A stretch of 64,000 nucleotides of DNA from Bradyrhizobium sp. LHD-71 (GCF_031157255.1 NZ_JAVIFX010000019.1:1-64000); one strand, 5' to 3'; counted from the stretch's first letter, positions 19,234 through 28,031 are shown. Notes: generated from the sequence alone by a model not told the origin. Made by a program: numbers and translations.

Positions 19234-20040
19234 TTACCGTCCTGTGAACTTGGCCGGGCGCTTTTCCAGGAATGCGGCGACGCCTTCGCGGTGATCGTCG
19301 GCGACGCGTGCAAGCTTTTGCGTCTGCACTTCGAGGTCGAGCTGTTCTTCGAACGAGTTGTGGGGGCTTTCCCAATAGAGCCGTCGGATGTGCGACATTG
19401 CCACCGTTGGGCCGTTGGCGAGATCCTCCGCCAGCTTTCTGGTCTCGCTCGCAAGCGCCGCGTCGTCGCACACGCGGTTGATCATTCCCCACTCCAGCGC
19501 CTTCTCCGCCGGCAGACGCTCGCCGAGAAGCGACAACTCAACGGCGCGTGCTTTGCCGACGAGGCGCGGCAGCATCCACGTCGAGCCGCAATCGGGCACC
19601 AGTCCGATGCGGCGGAACGCTTGCAGGAAATACGCCGATTTCGCCGCAAGGATGACGTCGCCCATCAAAGCTATGCTCATGCCGGCGCCGGCCGCCGGGC
19701 CGTTGACCGATGTGATCAACGGGCAGTGCAGGTTGCGCAGGCGACGCAGAAACGGATGATATCCAGTTTCGAGGATCGATACTGTTGCGCCTTGCGTCTG
19801 CTCCTTTCCCTGCGCTTTTGGATCATTGCGCCCGGACAGGTTGGCGCCAGTGCAGAACGCCCGGCCTGCGCCGGTCAGTACCACGCACCGGACCTCGTCC
19901 TTCTTGCTCTCGATCGCGTTGAGCGCATCCTGCAATCCGCCGAGCATCTCGGCTGAGACGGCGTTCAAGACCTCCTGGTGGTCGAGCTTGAGCGTTGCGA
20001 CCTGCGCGTCGATCTCAAGCGTGCAGTGTTTGAATGGCAT
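19234..20040 (-). CDS. enoyl-CoA hydratase/isomerase family protein
   Basis: This 268-residue crotonase-fold protein probably acts on an acyl-CoA ester in beta-oxidation or a related route. It has the oxyanion-hole segments AFCTGANLSG and NGPAAGAGMSIALMGD. The usual hydratase Glu in the second helix is replaced in the PDCGSTWMLPRLVG region, a pattern shared with isomerase-like and PaaG-like members, so hydratase activity is uncertain. ATG 20040 follows GAGAGGAAACG. It is divergent from an SDR gene across 191 bp. Confidence 0.88.
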   Translation of the reverse strand: MPFKHCTLEIDAQVATLKLDHQEVLNAVSAEMLGGLQDALNAIESKKDEVRCVVLTGAGRAFCTGANLSGRNDPKAQGKEQTQGATVSILETGYHPFLRRLRNLHCPLITSVNGPAAGAGMSIALMGDVILAAKSAYFLQAFRRIGLVPDCGSTWMLPRLVGKARAVELSLLGERLPAEKALEWGMINRVCDDAALASETRKLAEDLANGPTVAMSHIRRLYWESPHNSFEEQLDLEVQTQKLARVADDHREGVAAFLEKRPAKFTGR

Positions 20041-20231
20041 CGTTTCCTCTCGTTTATGCGCCGACCCCCGGGGCGGTTCACGGAAGCATAGGGGCAAACG
20101 GCAACGGTGGCACTGGTTTGATTTTGCCGGGCCGATTGTCCATGGTGCATGGCGGGTCCAGCGAGCGAAAAGACTGCCGCTGCGCAGCACGGGATCTGAG
20201 GTTGCAGGGACGAGACAATTCCAGGGAAGAG

Positions 20232-21014
20232 ATGATGAGCATGTTCGATCTGTCCGGCCGCGTCGCGGTCATCACCGGCGGTAATGGCGGCATCGGCCTT
20301 GGCTACGCGCGGGGGCTCGCGGCCGCCGGATGTGCGGTGTCGATCTGGGGCCGCAACGAAGCAAAGAATGCGGCGGCGCTCGAAAGCATCACCAAAGCCG
20401 GCGGCAAGGCCGAGGCGCGGGTTTGCGACGTCAGCAATCCCGCCTCCGTGAAGGAGGCAATGGCGCAGGTCATCGCCAAATATGGTCGCGTCGATGGCTG
20501 CTTCGCCAATGCCGGCATCGGCGGCGGTGGCCGCAAGCCCTTCATCGAACGCACGGAGGAGCAGTGGCGCGACATGTTCGCCACCAATCTCGACGGCGTG
20601 TTTCATGTGTTTCAGGCCGCGGCCCGCCACATGACCGAACGTGCGGCCAAGGGCGACAAGTTCGGGCGGCTGGTGGCGACGTCCAGCATGGCGTCGCTGT
20701 TCGGCACGGCACAGAACGAGCATTATGCGGCGACGAAATCGGCGATCAATGCGCTGATTCGTGCGCTCGGCGTCGAACAGGCGCGCTACGGCATCACCGC
20801 CAACGCGATCCTGCCCGGCTGGATCAAAAGCGAGATGACGGCCGGCGCGATGGCCAACGACAAGTTTGTCGGCAACGTGATGCCACGCATTCCGATGCGC
20901 CGCTTCGGCGATCCGGAGGATTTCTCAGGCATCGCCGTGTACCTGATGAGCAAGGCCTCGTCGTACCACACCGCCGACCTGTTCGTGATCGACGGCGGCT
21001 ATTCGGCGTTCTGA
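20232..21014 (+). CDS. SDR family NAD(P)-dependent oxidoreductase
   Basis: This classical SDR of 260 residues has the cofactor glycine motif TGGNGGIGLG (residues about 15-24), NAG in CFANAGIGGGG and the active-site YxxxK in HYAATKSAINAL. The Ser is in VATSSMASLFG. ATG 20232, 20235 and 20241 are alternative starts; AGGGAAGAG lies just upstream. The substrate is unknown. The neighbouring crotonase and other SDRs suggest acyl or ring-compound catabolism. Confidence 0.9.
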   Translation: MMSMFDLSGRVAVITGGNGGIGLGYARGLAAAGCAVSIWGRNEAKNAAALESITKAGGKAEARVCDVSNPASVKEAMAQVIAKYGRVDGCFANAGIGGGGRKPFIERTEEQWRDMFATNLDGVFHVFQAAARHMTERAAKGDKFGRLVATSSMASLFGTAQNEHYAATKSAINALIRALGVEQARYGITANAILPGWIKSEMTAGAMANDKFVGNVMPRIPMRRFGDPEDFSGIAVYLMSKASSYHTADLFVIDGGYSAF

Positions 21015-21044
21015 GGGCTCGCGATGACGGCGCTGGGCGCGCCG

Positions 21045-21554
21045 TTACTTCTCTAGCTCCTGCAGCAAAAATCCCAGCGCCGCATTGGCGAACACGATCA
21101 TGTTGTCGAGGCGGTCGCTCTTGCCGGTCTCGAGCGTCGTCGTGCGCTCGACGACGTTGAAGCCGGTCTTGCCGACGACGGCGAAGCAACTGTGGCCGGC
21201 GGCATCGCCATAGCTGTTGCCGAGCCCCTGTGCATTCGGTGGTCCGGCGGCGCCGGCCTCCGCGAGGCCCCAGGTGGTGTCAAACTGTTCGCGAATGCGA
21301 TTGGCGTGGATCAGCACATAGGGCTCTGTCGACGAACGTAATCCCGGCGGCAAGCCTTCGAGGCCAAGCAGGTTGCGTCGCGCGTGGCGCGTATACACCA
21401 CAGCGCCGCCCATGAAGTATTTCGAAGCGCCGGGCACCGCCAGCAATGCGGCGGAGATCAATCCGCCGGCTGAGGATTCAGCGACGGCAATCGTGTGCTT
21501 CTTCTCGAACAGCCTGGCCGCGACTTTCTCGGCGACCGGCATCAGCTCTTTCAT
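21045..21554 (-). CDS. CinA C-terminal domain protein (PncC-like nicotinamide-nucleotide amidase)
   Basis: PncC-type enzymes deamidate NMN to nicotinic acid mononucleotide in NAD recycling. The 169-residue stand-alone CinA_C domain has the active-site segment VAESSAGGLISAALLAVPGA (canonical AESCTGG is changed to AESSAGG) and a variant AGAAGPPNAQG where family members have GIAGPxGG. Because both motifs deviate, activity should not be assumed. ATG 21554 is the start. Confidence 0.75.
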   Translation of the reverse strand: MKELMPVAEKVAARLFEKKHTIAVAESSAGGLISAALLAVPGASKYFMGGAVVYTRHARRNLLGLEGLPPGLRSSTEPYVLIHANRIREQFDTTWGLAEAGAAGPPNAQGLGNSYGDAAGHSCFAVVGKTGFNVVERTTTLETGKSDRLDNMIVFANAALGFLLQELEK

Positions 21555-21594
21555 CGGCTTGCTCCTTGATGTGAGTTGTTCTTTTTCCGCCAGC

Positions 21595-21650
21595 CGTCAT
21601 TGTGAGCGAAACGAGGTCGTTCGTCGAACGGCTACGCTTCCCGCGGAGAC
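21595..21650. repeat. short copy of the 37-bp-unit repeat
   Basis: A decayed partial copy reads CGTCATTGTGAGCGAAACG, then TCGTCGAACGGCTACGC, between the PncC-like gene and the ketopantoate reductase-like gene. Most of the central arms are missing. Confidence 0.65.
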
Positions 21651-21654
21651 GTGC

Positions 21655-22722
21655 TCAGCAGCTTTCGCGCAGGCTGGTCAGGTGGCTCTTGTCCGGTTTG
21701 AACTCGCCGCGCTCGACCTTCTTGACGATGTCGGTCAGCGCCGCGTTCGCAGGTGTCGCGATGCGGAGCTGTTTGCCTTTCTCGACGACAAGACCATTCA
21801 TGAACTCGATTTCGGTGCGGCGACCTTTCACCATGTCCTGTCCCATCGATGGGCGATGCTCGCCGCCGCCGGGTTTGCTGATCGAATCGAGTCGATTTTC
21901 GTCGTAGATGCGCTTGGCTTTGGCGTCGCCCTCTCCGGCGCGAGCGATGATCTCGGGCTCGAGATGGAACATCTCCTCCAGCTTGTGACCGAGGCCCTGG
22001 CCGACGCGGATCGCTTCGCTGCCGAGCCGCGCCATGAACTGTCGCAGACGGTCGTCGGCGATGCAGTCGCGGCTCTTCAGCCCCGTGCAGGCGGAGACGC
22101 CGTTGCCCATCACGTTCAGCACCAGCTTGGTCCAGCGCTCGGCGGCAAGATCGTTCGTCATCAGCGCGCTGTCGGTCAGCGCCAAGAGCTCGCGGACCCG
22201 CTTCACCCGATCGGTGATCTTTCCGTCCGGCTGGCCGACGCGAAAGACGGTATGCGATTCGCCGCTTTTGCCTGCCGCGCGAAACACCTGTCCTGGTCCG
22301 GTCAGCTCCACCGTGATCGAGCTGGCAATCGAGCCGAGCGTCTTATCTTCGCCGACGATGCTCGCGATGACCGGCTCGTTGATACAGTTCTGCAGCGAGA
22401 CCACGAAGCCGTCGCGCGCGAGATACGGCTGGATCATCGCCGTCGCCCACGCCGTGTCGTAGGATTTCGTGCAGACGAAGGCGATGTCGATCGGCGCCTC
22501 CTTGCTCAAGCCCTGGACATCGGTGATGTGTAGGGCGCGGACGCGTACGTCGAATGGAGCAACATCCTTCAGATGCGTTACTGTCAGGCCGTCCTTTCGC
22601 ATCGCTTCGACGTGCTCGGGCCAGCCATCGACGAATGTGACGTCGTGGCCGGCCTGGACCATGTGCGCGCCGACGTAGCCGCCGACAGCGCCTGCGCCGA
22701 CGATTGCAATGCGTGGTGTCAT
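21655..22722 (-). CDS. 2-dehydropantoate 2-reductase family protein
   Basis: The N-terminal Rossmann domain shows IAIVGAGAVGGYVGAHM (residues about 5-21) and the C-terminal ApbA_C helical domain follows from about 200. Family members reduce ketopantoate to pantoate for coenzyme A synthesis, but many paralogues act on other 2-keto acids. At 355 residues it is longer than typical PanE (about 300). ATG 22722 has GAAGGAG 10 nt upstream; a TTG at 22728 is less likely. Confidence 0.82.
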   Translation of the reverse strand: MTPRIAIVGAGAVGGYVGAHMVQAGHDVTFVDGWPEHVEAMRKDGLTVTHLKDVAPFDVRVRALHITDVQGLSKEAPIDIAFVCTKSYDTAWATAMIQPYLARDGFVVSLQNCINEPVIASIVGEDKTLGSIASSITVELTGPGQVFRAAGKSGESHTVFRVGQPDGKITDRVKRVRELLALTDSALMTNDLAAERWTKLVLNVMGNGVSACTGLKSRDCIADDRLRQFMARLGSEAIRVGQGLGHKLEEMFHLEPEIIARAGEGDAKAKRIYDENRLDSISKPGGGEHRPSMGQDMVKGRRTEIEFMNGLVVEKGKQLRIATPANAALTDIVKKVERGEFKPDKSHLTSLRESC

Positions 22723-22741
22723 GTTCAAAACTCCTTCAACG

Positions 22742-22909
22742 CTAATGTCCCGAATCCGAAGTTCGCCATACTTTGCAGCGAGCTCAGAGCGAACTTCGGA
22801 TTCGATCAGGACACTAGCAAGTTTATCATTCTAGTGTCGTTTGCGGATCAGAAATTCGCGCGATGGACTCGCGGCAACGATGGTGCGAATTTCTGATCCA
22901 CGACACCAG
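22742..22909. repeat. paired-hairpin palindromic element, copy 3 (inverted)
   Basis: This copy is inverted relative to the others. Hairpin 2 comes first with a mutated foot CTAATGTCC, then linker CAAGTTTATCATT (reverse of the usual linker with one change), then hairpin 1 ending in a mutated foot CGACACCAG. Bulges ATCA and TTTG are in the linker-proximal arms. It separates the reductase gene from the IS481 element, which starts 17 bp away. Confidence 0.93.
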
Positions 22910-22925
22910 TCTCTAGTGCGCTAGG

Positions 22926-23962
22926 TGTGAACTTTCAGGAGGTTGTCCATTCGGCCCCGGCCGTGAACGCTGATGTCGCCAAACCTCAGTGATTCGCGGA
23001 GGGCCGAATGGATACCCACCAGAATGCGCCTCTAACACCGAAAGGTCGAGAGGCGATGGTGCGTTGTGTGATCGAGGGTGGACTGAGCAATGCCTCCGCG
23101 GCGCGCCAGTTCAACACCACCCCGAAGACAGTTGCCAAATGGGTCAAACGCTTCCGCGCAGAAGGCGTTGACGGTCTGCGCGATCGCTCCTCAAGACCTC
23201 TTTCATTGCCAAGCCAAACAGCGCCAGCCACATGTGCCGCAGTTGAGGCTTTGCGTCGGCAGCGCTACACCGCCAAGCAGATCGCCCTCGAGGTCGGTGT
23301 GTCGCCGGCGACCGTCAGCCGCATCCTGCGGCGGCTCGGCTTGAACAAGCTCAGTGCCCTGGAACCGGCTGAGCCAGTTCGACGGTATGAGCGTGAGAAT
23401 CCGGGCGAACTCATTCACATCGATATCAAGAAGCTCGGCCGGATCGGCTCGGTGGGACATCGCATCACCGGCCGATATCCTGGCGCGGTTAACCGCCATC
23501 AGGGCATCGGTTGGGAGTTCGTCCATGTCTGCATCGACGATGCCTCGCGCGTCGCTTTCGTGCGGATCATGGCCAACCAACGCAAGGAGAGCGCTGTCGC
23601 CTTTCTTGAGGCCGCCATTGCCTACTATGCAAAGCTCGGCATCCACATCGAGCGTGTGATGACCGACAATGGCTCGTGCTACCGGTCAAAGGCTTTCCGA
23701 GCCGCCTGCAAACGTCTCGGACTTCGGCAGATCTTCACCAAGCCATATACACCCAAAACCAATGGCAAGGCCGAGCGCTTCATCCAAACCGCGCTTCGCG
23801 AATGGGCTTACGCGCGAGCCTACCAAAACTCGGATCAGCGAACCGCCGAGCTGTCCAGCTGGCTCCATCGCTACAACTGGCATCGGCCGCATGGTAGCTT
23901 GAAGGCCAAAACACCGATCAGTCGCCTCGGTCTTTCCGAGGACAACCTGTTGAGGTTCCACA
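22926..23962 (+). mobile_element. IS481-family insertion sequence, apparently complete
   Basis: The 1037-bp element is bounded by imperfect inverted repeats. Left end is TGTGAACTTTCAGGAGGTT, and the right end reads, inverted, TGTGGAACCTCAACAGGTT; they match at 17 of 23 positions including GGTTGTCC. Flanks are GCTAGG (22920-22925) and GCTAGC (23963-23968), fitting the NCTAGN target described for IS481 with one base difference between the repeats. It holds one intact transposase gene. Confidence 0.88.
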
Positions 23963-23967
23963 GCTAG
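23008..23967 (+). CDS. IS481 family transposase
   Basis: The 319-residue protein has two N-terminal helix-turn-helix domains (residues about 10-60 and 75-115: NASAARQFNTTPKTVAKWV and TAKQIALEVGVSPATVSRIL) and an rve integrase core. The DDE triad fits Asp in IHIDIKKLG, Asp in VMTDNGS and Glu in NGKAERF. The frame is intact. It reads through the right inverted repeat; the TAG stop at 23965-23967 lies in the CTAG of the flanking target, so the stop codon is supplied by the host. Confidence 0.93.
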   Translation: MDTHQNAPLTPKGREAMVRCVIEGGLSNASAARQFNTTPKTVAKWVKRFRAEGVDGLRDRSSRPLSLPSQTAPATCAAVEALRRQRYTAKQIALEVGVSPATVSRILRRLGLNKLSALEPAEPVRRYERENPGELIHIDIKKLGRIGSVGHRITGRYPGAVNRHQGIGWEFVHVCIDDASRVAFVRIMANQRKESAVAFLEAAIAYYAKLGIHIERVMTDNGSCYRSKAFRAACKRLGLRQIFTKPYTPKTNGKAERFIQTALREWAYARAYQNSDQRTAELSSWLHRYNWHRPHGSLKAKTPISRLGLSEDNLLRFHS

Positions 23968-24824
23968 CTCTTCATGAAAGCGTCAAACGCTGCCTTAGTC
24001 GGAGCGTGCCACCGTGACAACGCCGGTCGGTTCTTGATCAGGTCATCGACCGCCCACTGCATTCGTCGTTCGTCCATCAGTCGCGTCACGTCATTGTCCG
24101 GGCAAAGAATGTAGAAATCACCGCGCACGATGCCGTCCAGCATGAAGTCGATAACCTGCTCGGGCGTCCAGGCTCCGCCCGGCTTCTGCGCGGCGCCGGT
24201 GATGCCGGTATAGGTGAACCCTGGGATCAGCAGGTGTGCACGCACCTGACATTTTTCGATACTGCGTAGTTCATGTGCAAGCTGCTCGGACAGCGCCCTC
24301 ACGCCGGCCTTGGAAACGTTGTAGCCGGGATTCCCGGGTGGATTGGTGATTCCTTGCTTCGATCCGGTGTTAACGATCAACGCAGGTGCGTCCTGTGCGA
24401 TCATGTCCCCGACAAAGGCCTGCAGGCTGTTGATCACACCCCAGAGATTGACCTCAAGAAGCTTGCGCCAGTTGTCAGCGTCGCCCCACGATGTCGTCTT
24501 CATCGAGATGCCGGCGTTGTTCATTAAGACCGACACACGCCCGAAAGCCGCGAATGCTGCCTGCCTCAGATTCTGCACGTCCTCGGGTTTGCTTACATCA
24601 GTCGGCACCGCAAGTACTGCATCGTCGCGCCCGGCCAGGGCCGTGACTTCGGCCCGAGCGGCATCCATCTTCGGTCCCGGCAGGTCGGCAAGACAGACAT
24701 GCATGCCTGCACGCGCAAAGCGCTTTGCGGCCGCAAGGCCGATGCCGCTGGCGGCGCCGGTGATGACGGCCGTGCCGCCCCGCGCGAACGCCGGATGAGC
24801 TTCAATGCTGTTGTTGTCTGGCAC
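23964..24824 (-). CDS. SDR family oxidoreductase
   Basis: This 286-residue SDR has the glycine motif TGAASGIGLAAAKRF (about 22-36), MNNAGIS, the Ser in IVNTGSKQG and YNVSKAG as the active-site YxxxK. Its C-terminus is LSRWHAPTKAAFDAFMKS; its stop codon TAG (23964-23966 read on the minus strand) overlaps the CTAG used as the insertion target by the adjacent IS481 element. The protein is therefore intact despite the insertion. Substrate unknown. Confidence 0.9.
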   Translation of the reverse strand: MPDNNSIEAHPAFARGGTAVITGAASGIGLAAAKRFARAGMHVCLADLPGPKMDAARAEVTALAGRDDAVLAVPTDVSKPEDVQNLRQAAFAAFGRVSVLMNNAGISMKTTSWGDADNWRKLLEVNLWGVINSLQAFVGDMIAQDAPALIVNTGSKQGITNPPGNPGYNVSKAGVRALSEQLAHELRSIEKCQVRAHLLIPGFTYTGITGAAQKPGGAWTPEQVIDFMLDGIVRGDFYILCPDNDVTRLMDERRMQWAVDDLIKNRPALSRWHAPTKAAFDAFMKS

Positions 24825-24845
24825 GGCAGGTTCTCCAGAGGCTGT

Positions 24846-25757
24846 TCAGGTGCGTTGGGCCCTGTCCTTCTTGTTCTGCGCTTCGATCTGGTCGCGGGCC
24901 CTCTGCCAGTCGGCATCGCTCCAGTTGCGCAGCTCGTAGAAGCCCGCGCCGGTGGCGAGCGCCTGCGCGCCATCGAGCGCTATGGTTTCGCCATTGATCC
25001 AGTCGCAGCCGCCGGAGATCAGGAACGTTGCGAGATTCTCCAGCTCTTCCATGGTGCCGACACGGCCCATCGGATTGACGCGCTTTGTGCGCGCGCCGGG
25101 TTCCTCGCCGGGGTTGAGGCGTTTGCTCATGCCTTCGGTCGGAATTTCGCCGGGCGCGATCGCGTTCAGGCGAATGCCGTAGCGCCCCCACTCGGTCGCG
25201 AGCGACATCGTCATGGCGTGAACCGCAGCCTTGCTCATGGCGGACGGAACGACGAACGGGCTGCCGTTGCGCACCCAGGTGGTAACGATGGAGACGACGT
25301 TGCCGCGGTGCTGTCCGGCGATCCAGCGCTTGCCCACCGCCTGCGTCACATAGAACGTGCCGTGCATGACGATATTGGCGATGGCGTCGAAGCCGCGCGG
25401 TGAAAGGTCCTGTGTGCGGGAAATGAAATTGCCCGCGGCGTTGTTGACGAGATCGGTGAGCGGGCCGTGGTTTTGAAAGATCTGCCCGACCATGTGGTCG
25501 ACCGCCGCAGCGTCGCGGATATCGAGGCCGTGGCTGACGACCTTGCCGCCAGAGGCGAGCGAAGCGACGCCGTTCTTCGAACCGCTATGCAAACGATTCA
25601 GCTCGGCGGCGGTCTCGTCGCAGACCTGCTTGCGCCGGCCGCAGATATGCACCTCCGCGCCAAGTCTCAGGAAGCGCGTGGTCATCGCCTTGCCGAGGCC
25701 GGTGCCGCCGCCGGTGACGAGAATGCGTCTGCCCTCGAGTAGGCCATCCGCGAACAT
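24846..25757 (-). CDS. SDR family oxidoreductase (2,4-dienoyl-CoA reductase-like) with a repeat-derived insertion
   Basis: This 303-residue SDR resembles 2,4-dienoyl-CoA reductases of the SDR type: TGGGTGLGKAMTTRF at the cofactor site, NNAAGNFISRT, a long C-terminal region with APGEIPTEGM. The usual catalytic Tyr-Lys pattern is replaced by PSAMSKAA, as in DECR-type enzymes that use other residues. Residues about 57-69 (HSGSKNGVASLAS) are encoded by an in-frame copy of the 37-bp repeat, between alpha-helix B and strand C. ATG 25757 starts it, 21 bp before the next SDR gene. Confidence 0.88.
   Translation of the reverse strand: MFADGLLEGRRILVTGGGTGLGKAMTTRFLRLGAEVHICGRRKQVCDETAAELNRLHSGSKNGVASLASGGKVVSHGLDIRDAAAVDHMVGQIFQNHGPLTDLVNNAAGNFISRTQDLSPRGFDAIANIVMHGTFYVTQAVGKRWIAGQHRGNVVSIVTTWVRNGSPFVVPSAMSKAAVHAMTMSLATEWGRYGIRLNAIAPGEIPTEGMSKRLNPGEEPGARTKRVNPMGRVGTMEELENLATFLISGGCDWINGETIALDGAQALATGAGFYELRNWSDADWQRARDQIEAQNKKDRAQRT
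25553..25590. repeat. in-frame coding copy of the 37-bp repeat
   Basis: The sequence matches AGGCGAGCGAAGCGACGCC and GTTCTTCGAACGGCTATGC of the intergenic copies with one change. It lies wholly within the SDR gene at 24846-25757 and keeps the reading frame, adding about 12-13 residues. Confidence 0.85.
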
Positions 25758-25849
25758 GGGCGTCTCCTCGGTTCAATTGGTTGATTGACTAAATCGCACC
25801 GAGGCCTTTCTGTGAAGGGTCAAAGTTTCAAGAACCGGGGAGACGATCC

Positions 25850-26659
25850 ATGGAAGATCGAATCAAGGTATCGATATCGGATGGCGTCGCCGATGTCCGG
25901 CTGGTGCGGGCCGACAAGATGAACGCATTGGATGCAGCGATGTTCAATGCGCTGGTCGATACGTCGGAGCGCCTCGCGCGTGAAAAGGGGCTGCGCGCGG
26001 TCGTACTTTCCGGCGAAGGCCGCGCGTTCTGCGCAGGGCTCGACATGGGGCGTTTTGCGGCCATGAGTAGCGGCGAAGCGGTCGGGCCGACCGCGGGAAG
26101 CGAACGGGATCTCGCGGCGCGTGTTTACGGCAAGACCAATCACGCGCAACAGGCGGTGTGGGGCTGGCGGCAGCTGCCCGTGCCGGTGATTGCCGCGGTT
26201 CATGGCGTGGCATTCGGCGGCGGCTTTCAACTGGCGCTCGGCGCCGACATGCGCTTCCTCGCGCCGGACGCGCGGATGTCGATCATGGAAATCAAGTGGG
26301 GTCTGGTGCCCGACATGGCCGGCACACCGATCCTGCCCCACCTGGTGCGCGACGATGTGCTGCGCGACCTGACCTTCACGGGGCGGATTTTTTCCGCGCA
26401 GGAGGCGCTGGGCTGGGGACTTGCGACCCGCATTTGCGACGACCCGCGCGCAGAGGCGCTGGACGCCGCGCGCGAAATCGCCGGCAAGAACCCTGATGCC
26501 ATGCGGGCCGCAAAGCGGATGCTGAATGATCTGATGGGCGATCCAGCTCCCGCGCTGCTCGCCGAATCGCTGGAGCAGAAGAAGCTGATCGGCCAACCGA
26601 ACCAGCGCGAGGCCGTGCAGGCGAACCTGGAGAAACGCGCGCCGAAGTTTGCGGATTGA
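25850..26659 (+). CDS. crotonase/enoyl-CoA hydratase family protein
   Basis: The 269-residue protein has oxyanion-hole segments AFCAGLDMGRF and HGVAFGGGFQLALGADMRF, and the C-terminal QREAVQANLEKRAPKFAD typical of the family. Near the hydratase Glu positions the sequence is MEIKWGLVPDMAGTPIL, with an Asp late in the helix, as in isomerases. It is therefore called crotonase family without a specific reaction. ATG 25850 follows GGGGAGACG; it is divergent from the SDR genes. Confidence 0.88.
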   Translation: MEDRIKVSISDGVADVRLVRADKMNALDAAMFNALVDTSERLAREKGLRAVVLSGEGRAFCAGLDMGRFAAMSSGEAVGPTAGSERDLAARVYGKTNHAQQAVWGWRQLPVPVIAAVHGVAFGGGFQLALGADMRFLAPDARMSIMEIKWGLVPDMAGTPILPHLVRDDVLRDLTFTGRIFSAQEALGWGLATRICDDPRAEALDAAREIAGKNPDAMRAAKRMLNDLMGDPAPALLAESLEQKKLIGQPNQREAVQANLEKRAPKFAD

Positions 26660-26691
26660 GTGAGGGACGGCGCGTCTATTTCTGACTCTCG

Positions 26692-26748
26692 CCATTGCGA
26701 GGCATAGCCGTTCGAAGAACGGCGTCGCCTCGCTTCATTCGCAATGAC
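26692..26748. repeat. short copy of the 37-bp-unit repeat
   Basis: It reads CCATTGCGAGGCATAGCCG, then TTCGAAGAACGGCGTCGCC, ending TTCGCAATGACAA, between two convergent genes (crotonase and class V aminotransferase). It can form a hairpin. Confidence 0.85.
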
Positions 26749-26753
26749 AAGCC

Positions 26754-27941
26754 CTACGCCGCTACGCTTGCCCCGAGGGATTTGATCGCAGCTTCGGTGC
26801 CGCCTGCGCCATGCGGAATGTCGAGTGCGTTCAGCGCCACCTCGGCGACGCCCAGTGTTCCGAGGACCATCGGCGCGTTGACGTGGCCCATGTGGGCGAT
26901 GCGGAACGCCTTGCCGGTAAGATCGCCGATGCCCGCGCCGATCACCACGCCGCATTTCGTGTTGCAGAACTCCCGGAAGGCTGTGAGCTGCTTCGGGTCC
27001 TTCATCAACACGGTCGTGACCGTATTGGAGCGCTCGTCCGCTTCCTCGATGTTGAAGGTCAGTGCCTGGCCTTCCGACCACTTGCCAACCGCCGCACGCA
27101 CCGCGTCCGCAAGCAGCTTGTGGCGTGCGAACACGTTGTCCAGCTTTTCCTCGAACAGCATGTTCAAGGCCTGGCGCAGTCCGAACATCAGGTGCATCGG
27201 GGCCGTGCCAGCATATCTGTTGTAGTGCATCTCGCCGTCGCGCGACGTCCAGTCCCAGTAGGGCGTGCGCAGTCCCGCGTTTTTGTGCACCTCGCGGGCG
27301 CGATCGTTGGCCGCGGCGAAGCCGAGGCCTGGCGGCGTCATCAAGCCCTTCTGTGATCCTGCCACGGCGACATCGACGCCCCATGCGTCCATCTCGAACG
27401 GTACGCAGCCGAGGGAGGCGACCACATCGACCATGAACAGCGCCTTGTGGTTGGCCGCTTTGATGGCCTTGCCGATCGCTTCGATGTCGTTGCCGACGCC
27501 GGACGCCGTGTCCACCTGCGTGACGAGGATCGCCTTGATCTCGCCCTTGGTGTCCTTCTTCAGCCGCGCCTCGACCTCATCGGCGCGTACTGCGCGCCGC
27601 CAGCCGGCATTGAGCGTCTCGACCTCGACGCCAAGACGTGCGGCGAAGTCGCCCCAGCCCGCTGCGAACCGTCCGCTTTCCAATACGAGGATCTTGTCGC
27701 CGCGTGAGAGCACGTTGGTCAGGGCGCCTTCCCAGGCGCCGTGGCCGTTGGAGATGTAAATATACGCACGGCCCTTGGTGCCGAACAGCATCGGCAGGTC
27801 GCGCATCAAGCTGTCGGTGATGCCGAGCAGTTCGCCGGAGTAGATGTCGATCGCCGGGCGGTGCATCGCGCTCAGCACTTCGTCGGGAATAACGGTGGGG
27901 CCGGGAATTGCCAGAAACTGTCGGCCCGCTCGAACGGTCAT
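26754..27941 (-). CDS. class V aminotransferase (serine/alanine--glyoxylate type)
   Basis: This PLP enzyme of 395 residues resembles serine-glyoxylate and alanine-glyoxylate aminotransferases. The PLP lysine is in AVAGSQKGLMTPPGLGF; ISNGHGAWEGAL near residue 75 binds the cofactor phosphate. It could feed glycine/serine and glyoxylate metabolism. No serine-cycle genes are adjacent. ATG 27941 follows AAGGAAGC. Confidence 0.88.
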   Translation of the reverse strand: MTVRAGRQFLAIPGPTVIPDEVLSAMHRPAIDIYSGELLGITDSLMRDLPMLFGTKGRAYIYISNGHGAWEGALTNVLSRGDKILVLESGRFAAGWGDFAARLGVEVETLNAGWRRAVRADEVEARLKKDTKGEIKAILVTQVDTASGVGNDIEAIGKAIKAANHKALFMVDVVASLGCVPFEMDAWGVDVAVAGSQKGLMTPPGLGFAAANDRAREVHKNAGLRTPYWDWTSRDGEMHYNRYAGTAPMHLMFGLRQALNMLFEEKLDNVFARHKLLADAVRAAVGKWSEGQALTFNIEEADERSNTVTTVLMKDPKQLTAFREFCNTKCGVVIGAGIGDLTGKAFRIAHMGHVNAPMVLGTLGVAEVALNALDIPHGAGGTEAAIKSLGASVAA

Positions 27942-28031
27942 TGCCTGCTTCCTTTTGAATCTTCTTGCCCTGCCAGCGCGCGCATTCCGCAAAGGTTGGG
28001 ACGGGGGATCGGGAGCGTCAGAAACACCGAA

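Noticed and set aside
22742-22925. Palindromic element as a MITE of the neighbouring IS481
   Set aside because: The IS ends (TGTGAAC, GGTTGTCC) do not match the element ends (CTAGTGTC) beyond the CTAG target.
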